Source: an uncultured Pelagibacteraceae bacterium (GTDB taxonomy: Bacteria; Pseudomonadota; Alphaproteobacteria; Pelagibacterales; Pelagibacteraceae). Taken from it: 37,142 nt of DNA. Below are positions 32,444-37,142 of the stretch, piece after piece. Made by a program: the position numbers and the translations under genes. Numbering within the stretch: the first letter of the stretch is position 1; each line of letters opens with the position of its first letter. The notes below the pieces were generated by a model. That model made no database searches and was not told where the DNA came from. It saw only the letters and a list, made by a program, of their open reading frames with translations. The stretch lies in the NCBI GenBank assembly GCA_902603665.1, contig CACKVV010000006.1, positions 1 through 37,142 of the forward strand, written 5' to 3'.

Positions 32444-33304
32444 ATGAGTTCAAATAAACTTAGAGTACGAAGAAGCTTTATATTTACACCGGGTTTAAAA
32501 CCAGAGATGTTTCCAAAAGCAATCGAGTCCGGGGCTGACATGGTTTGTATAGAATTAGAGGATGGTATAGCGCTTAAGGATAAGAATGATGCAAGAAATA
32601 ATACACTTAACGCTTTAAAAACGCTCAAGATTAAAGAAGATGTAGAATTAGTTGTAAGAGTTAATTGTCAAAGAACAAAACATGGATTGTTAGATTTAGA
32701 GGCCTTTGCCTCAAGTAAGATAAATATTGGTGCAATAATGCTTCCCAAAGTAAAAACACCAGATGAAATAAAATTTATCGATGATCTGCTTACAGATTGT
32801 AATTTAGATACAGACCTTCATGTAATAATGGAAACGAACGAGGCTTTAGAATGTATTTATGACATTGCGCATGCAAGCAAAAGAACGGTGGCATTGTATT
32901 TTGGAGGTGTTGATATGGCAGCTGAACTTAGATGTGAGCATAAATGGGAAAATTTAGTATACGCAAGATCAAAACTAGTTCATGCAGGCGCAAGTATTGG
33001 GGTTGATGTAATAGATGTTCCATACTTAGATTTAGAAAATATGGATGGAATGAAAAAAGAGGCAGAGCTTGCAAAAAATCTTGGTTTTACAGGCAAAGGC
33101 TCTATCCATCCTAAACAGATAGGAATTTTAAATGAGGTTTTTACACCTTCAAAAGAAGAAATTAGTCATGCAAAAAGAATTGTAGATCAATTTAACGAAT
33201 CAAATACAGGCTTGGTTGTAATTGACGGCAAACTTATAGAAAAACCTGTTTTAAGAGAAATGCAAAGAAAAATATTAATTGCAGAAAAAATAAACAAAAA
33301 TTAA
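32444..33304 (+). CDS. HpcH/HpaI aldolase / CitE-like acyl-CoA lyase
   Basis: 286 aa, citrate-lyase-beta/malyl-CoA-lyase fold. Markers are RRSFIFTPGLKPEMFPKAIESGADMVCIELEDG, VVRVNCQRT, IMLPKVKTPDEI, VIMETNEAL, FGGVDMAAEL and the lid segment KGSIHPKQIGILNE. Mg2+ ligands are expected at the Glu of METNE and the Asp of GGVDM. It cleaves or forms a beta-hydroxyacyl-CoA such as malyl-, methylmalyl- or citramalyl-CoA. The first residues of substrate-binding Arg (RVN) are kept. It sits by itself between two facing operons, with a 117-base upstream gap that should hold its promoter. Confidence 0.88.
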   Translation: MSSNKLRVRRSFIFTPGLKPEMFPKAIESGADMVCIELEDGIALKDKNDARNNTLNALKTLKIKEDVELVVRVNCQRTKHGLLDLEAFASSKINIGAIMLPKVKTPDEIKFIDDLLTDCNLDTDLHVIMETNEALECIYDIAHASKRTVALYFGGVDMAAELRCEHKWENLVYARSKLVHAGASIGVDVIDVPYLDLENMDGMKKEAELAKNLGFTGKGSIHPKQIGILNEVFTPSKEEISHAKRIVDQFNESNTGLVVIDGKLIEKPVLREMQRKILIAEKINKN

Positions 33305-33307
33305 TAA

Positions 33308-34474
33308 TTAAAAATTATTATTAACTATTTCGTCCATCATATTAATCATATCTTTCTTATAATTTTCATCAGTTCCAGAATCTGTTTCAATTACAGAGAA
33401 ATAGCTTGCAACAACACCATTATTTAAATTTATTGCTAAAAATTGACCTCCAAGACCTGAATGGCCAATCCAATTACCACATTTCATTGTTGAATTTGAG
33501 TACTCTAAAAATTTATTTTTTGATAATTCCATATATTTAGTCCCTTTATTTTTTAATGTTTCATCTAAGAAAAATTCAGAACCGATTTTCCTATTTAATA
33601 CCCCATGCCCTTTTCTTGAAAAAAGAAGACCATATCTCAAAAAATCTCTAGAGATTAAACATCCGCCTCCCGAAATCCAAGGCATACTAAATCTATCTGT
33701 CCCCATATACATGGCATCTTCAAAACCTGCTGCTTCTACAGCCTCCAACAACCATTCTTTAAGTTTTTTTCCGCTTACTTTTTCAACTAATAAACCCATT
33801 ACATCTGTATTTGCTGATTTATAGTGAGATAAATCTGAAGTATTTTTTAAATCTTGATCTTTCAAAGATTTAATTGAATTTAAAAATTCTTCCTGGGTTA
33901 CTTTATAATTTAAATCATCGGGTAGTCTCCAACCACAAACTGGTTCATGTAAAAATGAAGAAGTATATGGATCTGTATAATCTTCGCTATAAGCATTTTG
34001 AATATTCATATCTAAAACATCTTGAATCGTTGCAGATGCATACCCAGAGCCAATATTAGGTAAATATTCTGAAACTTTTTTATTTAATTCAATAATTTTT
34101 TTTTCAACAAGTTCTCCAATAAATAAATTAATAAACATTTTTGTGATAGACATTATTGTTTGTGGGGTATTTTCGTTAAAATCATCTGCATATTTTTCAT
34201 ATAGAATGTCTTGATCTTTGCCTACCAACAATGAGCAAAAATATTTATGATTTATCATTTTATTTACTGATGGAATTTTTTCTATCTTGTCATTATATTT
34301 TTGGTTTAATTTTAATACATGATCAGATCTTAGAAGTAGACCATATCTGTTGATTTTATGTAAATTTCGGTAACCCTCTCTTCTTGTTTCCGGCAAATAC
34401 CATTTTGGTTTATTATCTCTTATAATTTTAAGCGTAGGATTTAATTCACTAATTATTTTTTTATCTTTTGTCAT
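33308..34474 (-). CDS. Serine hydrolase, beta-lactamase/EstB-like fold
   Basis: 388 aa. The nucleophile motif SxxK is at Ser109-Lys112 (IMSITKMFINLFIGE), as in class C beta-lactamase-like esterases. The general base Tyr is probably Tyr218 in SHYKSANTDVMGLLVEKVSG, and the third motif may be the GHSGLGGQ (about 337-344). No signal peptide is present, so it should be cytoplasmic and is more likely an esterase/amidase than a resistance enzyme. It is last gene of the minus-strand ALDH/VOC/methyltransferase-like operon (10-base gap) and ends 3 bases from the convergent CitE-like gene. Confidence 0.82.
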   Translation of the reverse strand: MTKDKKIISELNPTLKIIRDNKPKWYLPETRREGYRNLHKINRYGLLLRSDHVLKLNQKYNDKIEKIPSVNKMINHKYFCSLLVGKDQDILYEKYADDFNENTPQTIMSITKMFINLFIGELVEKKIIELNKKVSEYLPNIGSGYASATIQDVLDMNIQNAYSEDYTDPYTSSFLHEPVCGWRLPDDLNYKVTQEEFLNSIKSLKDQDLKNTSDLSHYKSANTDVMGLLVEKVSGKKLKEWLLEAVEAAGFEDAMYMGTDRFSMPWISGGGCLISRDFLRYGLLFSRKGHGVLNRKIGSEFFLDETLKNKGTKYMELSKNKFLEYSNSTMKCGNWIGHSGLGGQFLAINLNNGVVASYFSVIETDSGTDENYKKDMINMMDEIVNNNF

Positions 34475-34484
34475 TTCTTAAATT

Positions 34485-35402
34485 TTATTTTAAAACTGAG
34501 ATTGCACTTATTTTATCGGGACCAACACCACAACATCCACCTATAATCTGAGCTCCATTAGATATCCAATTTTTCGCTTCCTCTAAATATTTAGTCGGGG
34601 ATATATCATTAATTAATTTCCAATGAGGCTTTTCAAAGTAACCATTATTTGGATATGCACCTACAATTCCTTTGTGAACTTTTTTTAAAATTTTAACCGC
34701 TTCACCTGTAACTTTGATATCTGAATGTGCAACTAAAATTGGTCCTTCATGCATTTTACTAAATTTAGATAGGGAATTTTCTAAAGTATCGTAAAATTTT
34801 GCTTTTGAATTAGTTATACTCTCCTGATAGCCGTGCATTAATATATTTTCGTCTTCATTTATTGCACAAGAAATAGATAGCCAGATAGGTAATTTAACAT
34901 TTTTTGAGCACTCAATAATATTTTCAACCGTTCTATCCTTTGACGTCATGGCTTCTAAAATGATTAGGTCTACACCTGCTTCTTTTAAAATTTTTAAATG
35001 TTCATTAAAACCAGGTTTAATATCCTCTTCTGATAGTTTATCCCAACTGCCTGAAGTTGAAACTGATCCTGCAACAGCTATTTCTCTTTTAGAATGATTA
35101 GCAGCCTTTAAAGCTAATTTTACACTTTCTTCATTCCAAGCTTTCGTAAATTGATCATATCCGTACTCTTTCATTGATATCGGTGTAATAGCGTAGGTAT
35201 TTGAAGTAATGATATCTGCACCAGCATTAATATATTTTTCATGTACCTGAAGCATTTTATCCGGGTCATCTATTGCACATTTTCCAGCCCACAGATCTTT
35301 ATCCATCTTCGCGCCTGAACTTTCTAACTCTCCTCCATTTCCACCATCTAAAATAACTACACCATTAGCTTTTAATTTTTTCTCTACAAGATTGTATGAC
35401 AT
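34485..35402 (-). CDS. Homocysteine S-methyltransferase family protein (second His-variant)
   Basis: 305 aa. Family segments are VVILDGGNGGELE, VHEKYINAGADIITSNTYA, LIILEAMTS, LPIWLSISC and the zinc pair GGCCG (Cys290-Cys291). The position of the third zinc ligand (GINC in MmuM) reads ILVAHSDI, giving His226. Size and YPNNGYFE resemble MmuM more than BHMT. It shares the LDGGNG start and the His substitution with the 31334 gene but is clearly diverged from it, so this is not a recent duplication. It lies 3 bases downstream of the VOC gene in the operon led by the aldehyde dehydrogenase. Confidence 0.85.
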   Translation of the reverse strand: MSYNLVEKKLKANGVVILDGGNGGELESSGAKMDKDLWAGKCAIDDPDKMLQVHEKYINAGADIITSNTYAITPISMKEYGYDQFTKAWNEESVKLALKAANHSKREIAVAGSVSTSGSWDKLSEEDIKPGFNEHLKILKEAGVDLIILEAMTSKDRTVENIIECSKNVKLPIWLSISCAINEDENILMHGYQESITNSKAKFYDTLENSLSKFSKMHEGPILVAHSDIKVTGEAVKILKKVHKGIVGAYPNNGYFEKPHWKLINDISPTKYLEEAKNWISNGAQIIGGCCGVGPDKISAISVLK

Positions 35403-35405
35403 TTA

Positions 35406-35789
35406 TTATTGATTATTTGTAAAAGCGCAGATTTTATTTCCATCTAAGTCACGAATGTAAGAATAGTAAACTCCAGAGCCTTCGGGTCTCTCACCACCAG
35501 ATCCTTCGCTAGCACCTCCCAACTTAATTCCAACATCATGAAACTTATCAACCAATTCTCTTGAACTTGTTTGAAATGAAATTTGAGATCCATTACCAAC
35601 TGTTGCTTTTTCTTTGTTAAAAGGTTTTGTGACGTAAAATTCTATTTTTCCGTTGCTATTTTTTTGAGAATATCCAGCGCACACTTCATCTTTTTCAGTT
35701 CTTTCTAAATCTAAAACTTCTAACAATTCATCATAAAACTTAATGGACTGATCTAAATTGTTTGTGCCAACCATAACATAGCCAATCAT
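35406..35789 (-). CDS. VOC/glyoxalase superfamily protein
   Basis: 127 aa, one vicinal-oxygen-chelate domain made of two beta-alpha-beta-beta-beta repeats. IGYVMVGTNNLDQSIKFYDELLEVLDLE is the typical opening, IEFYVTKPFN the middle, and GVYYSYIRDLDGNKICAF the end, with the RDLDGN(K/H) turn common in glyoxalase/bleomycin-resistance members. The expected first metal His is not obvious (V-M-V-G-T), so metal binding and lyase activity are uncertain. It is 1 base after the aldehyde dehydrogenase stop and 3 bases before the next gene. Confidence 0.82.
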   Translation of the reverse strand: MIGYVMVGTNNLDQSIKFYDELLEVLDLERTEKDEVCAGYSQKNSNGKIEFYVTKPFNKEKATVGNGSQISFQTSSRELVDKFHDVGIKLGGASEGSGGERPEGSGVYYSYIRDLDGNKICAFTNNQ

Positions 35790-35790
35790 A

Positions 35791-37142
35791 TTATTTTGGC
35801 CAACCAGTTACAGCTTTTACTTCTAAAAATTCATGTAATCCCCAAACACCACCTTCACGTCCATTTCCAGATTGTCTATATCCTCCAAATGGAGCACCAG
35901 GGTCTGCACCGTTTCCATTTACATAAATTGTTCCAGCCTTAAGCTTCTTGGCAACTCTTTTTGCTTTTTCTTTATCCTCAGTTTGTAAATAATTACCTAA
36001 TCCGTACTCGGTTTCATTTACAATTTGAATAGCTTCTTCCTCTGTCTCAAAAGGTATTATAGATAAAACCGGACCAAATATTTCTTCTTTTGCAATACGC
36101 ATATCATTTGTTACATCGGTAAAAATAGTTGGTTTAATAAAATATCCTTTATTCATTCCGTTAGGTAATTCCGGTCCGCCTGCTGCAAGAGTTGCTCCTT
36201 CGTCAATTCCACTCTGAATAAGGCTTATTATTTTATTGTATTGAATTTTAGAGACAACAGGACCTATATGATCTCCTTTTTTTGAGGCATGGTCGACCTT
36301 TATCAAATTTGCTTCTTCGACAGCCTCTTTAACTGCTCTTTCATATATTGATTTTTCAACAAGCATTCTTGTCGGTGCATCACATGACTGACCTGAATTA
36401 CTCATTACGTTTCTGATACCATCTCGTACAGCGTTAGGGTAGGAGTCTGCAAAAACAATATTTCCACCTTTTCCACCTAATTCCAGGCAAACTCTTTTGA
36501 TTGTATCAGCTCCATTTTTTAAAATTAATTTACCTGCTCTTGTTGATCCTGTAAAAGATACTAAATCAATATCAGGATGAGATGAAATATCTGTACCAAC
36601 GCCAGCGCCATCACCATTTACAAGATTAAATACACCAGCTGGAAAACCTGCTTCATCAATCATTTCCGCAAACAACATTGCTGACATTGGAGCTATCTCT
36701 GATGGTTTATGAATCATTGTACAACCTGTTGCAAAGGCTGGAACAACTTTTAAAGCTATTTGATTTATTGGCCAGTTCCATGGAGTAATTAATCCGCAAA
36801 CTCCAATTGGTTCATAACAAATATGATTATTAGAGTTTGGTTCAAATTGCTCATCAAACTTAAATTCTTTGAGTCTTTTTATAAAATCTTCTAGATGAGA
36901 TTGTCCGCTTGATGTTTGAACGTCAGTTGCCCAATCCATTGGGGCACCCATTTCCATAGATATAGCATCAGCCATCTCTCCATATCTTTTTTTATAAATA
37001 GATAGTAATTTTTCTAATAAATTTAATCTTTCATCTTTTGAACTTTCGCTCCAGCTAACTAAAGCTTTTTTGGCTGCCGAGACGGCAGCATTAGTATCTT
37101 CTATTGATCCTAATGATATCGTTGCAAAAACTTCTTCGGTTG
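35791..37142 (-). CDS. NAD(P)-dependent aldehyde dehydrogenase (5' partial)
   Basis: The track ORF of 394 aa starts at an internal Met. The frame stays open to the window edge, and those codons read as ALDH N-terminus (TEEVFATISLGSIEDTNAAV...), so the gene continues beyond base 37142. Family features are ITPWNWPINQIALKVVPAFATG, the NAD-loop FTGSTRAGK, general base Glu165 (LELGGKGGN) and nucleophile Cys198 (NSGQSCDAPTRM), then EEIFGPVLSI and APFGGYRQSGNGREGG (track numbering). It oxidises an aldehyde to a carboxylate; the substrate is unknown. As first gene of the facing operon it could act on the aldehyde made by the Fe-alcohol dehydrogenase at 27828. Confidence 0.93.
   Translation of the reverse strand, partial: TEEVFATISLGSIEDTNAAVSAAKKALVSWSESSKDERLNLLEKLLSIYKKRYGEMADAISMEMGAPMDWATDVQTSSGQSHLEDFIKRLKEFKFDEQFEPNSNNHICYEPIGVCGLITPWNWPINQIALKVVPAFATGCTMIHKPSEIAPMSAMLFAEMIDEAGFPAGVFNLVNGDGAGVGTDISSHPDIDLVSFTGSTRAGKLILKNGADTIKRVCLELGGKGGNIVFADSYPNAVRDGIRNVMSNSGQSCDAPTRMLVEKSIYERAVKEAVEEANLIKVDHASKKGDHIGPVVSKIQYNKIISLIQSGIDEGATLAAGGPELPNGMNKGYFIKPTIFTDVTNDMRIAKEEIFGPVLSIIPFETEEEAIQIVNETEYGLGNYLQTEDKEKAKRVAKKLKAGTIYVNGNGADPGAPFGGYRQSGNGREGGVWGLHEFLEVKAVTGWPK

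Noticed and set aside
33301-33324. Hairpin TAATAATT/AATTATTA between convergent CitE-like and serine hydrolase genes
   Set aside because: Entirely A/T with a 3-base loop. Likely by chance in such AT-rich DNA and too weak to call a terminator.
33308-34474. Antibiotic-resistance beta-lactamase
   Set aside because: No signal peptide, and it sits in a metabolic operon with the EstB-like Tyr region. An esterase/amidase role is more likely.
35791-36975. N-terminally truncated aldehyde dehydrogenase
   Set aside because: The frame is open to the window edge and encodes the missing ALDH N-terminus, so this is an edge effect and not a real truncation.
1-37142. CRISPR arrays, transposases, prophage genes or rRNA
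   Set aside because: No regularly spaced repeats, no transposase or phage motifs in the ORFs, and no rRNA-like stretches were seen on reading.

Overview
The window looks like a stretch of a streamlined, AT-rich marine alphaproteobacterium of the SAR11/Pelagibacterales type. The evidence is the very low G+C by eye (roughly 30%), intergenic gaps of a few bases, frequent 1-4 bp start/stop overlaps, and gene content dominated by uptake of amino acids and methylated osmolytes plus one-carbon and methyl-group metabolism. Both ends cut through genes: a GMP-reductase-like gene at the left edge and an aldehyde dehydrogenase at the right edge.

Bases 1-1985 hold an unusual GMP reductase homologue whose C-terminal third is replaced by a Cys-rich region. 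It is followed by tRNA-Met(CAT) and a 622-bp segment bounded by an exact 48-bp repeat of the tRNA 3' half, the usual footprint of integration at a tRNA. That segment encodes only a 66-aa membrane protein. Bases 1986-6983 hold a secreted hydrolase and a compact methylthioadenosine/polyamine module: apt (divergent), then mtnP-mtnA-fuculose-type aldolase-speDE overlapping or nearly touching. SpeDE makes aminopropylated polyamine and releases MTA. MtnP and Apt recover adenine. MtnA and the aldolase would send the ribose carbons toward DHAP, as in the DHAP shunt. Bases 7043-9306 encode a basic-amino-acid-type ABC importer (binding protein and two permeases, no ATPase) with a perfect 14-bp hairpin after the binding protein gene.

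Bases 9303-18341 are mixed: a MATE exporter, a DUF6165-like protein, two glycosyltransferases, a thioredoxin-fold protein, a gamma-carbonic-anhydrase-like protein, a second secreted hydrolase, a PNPOx-like protein, a beta-hydroxyacid dehydrogenase and an MFS transporter. rpoZ (18385-18903) is separated from the next locus by a bidirectional terminator.

Bases 18959-26860 are a methylated-osmolyte locus: a ProX/TmoX-like binding protein, a GcvT/DmdA-family protein, a cytoplasmic DMSO/biotin-sulfoxide-reductase-type molybdoenzyme and a tandem-duplicated permease on the minus strand, with the ATPase divergent. Import of a betaine, N-oxide or sulfonium compound, followed by demethylation and/or S/N-oxide reduction, is a reasonable inference.

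Bases 26853-37142 hold a DMT exporter and then two facing operons. The plus-strand operon is Fe-alcohol dehydrogenase, amidase, DMT transporter and homocysteine-methyltransferase-like. The minus-strand operon is aldehyde dehydrogenase, VOC protein, a second homocysteine-methyltransferase-like protein and a beta-lactamase-fold hydrolase. A CitE/malyl-CoA-lyase-like gene sits between them. Both methyltransferase homologues have His where the family's first zinc Cys is expected, which suggests a shared, non-standard methyl-transfer or catabolic pathway. No CRISPR array, transposase, rRNA or phage structural gene was seen.
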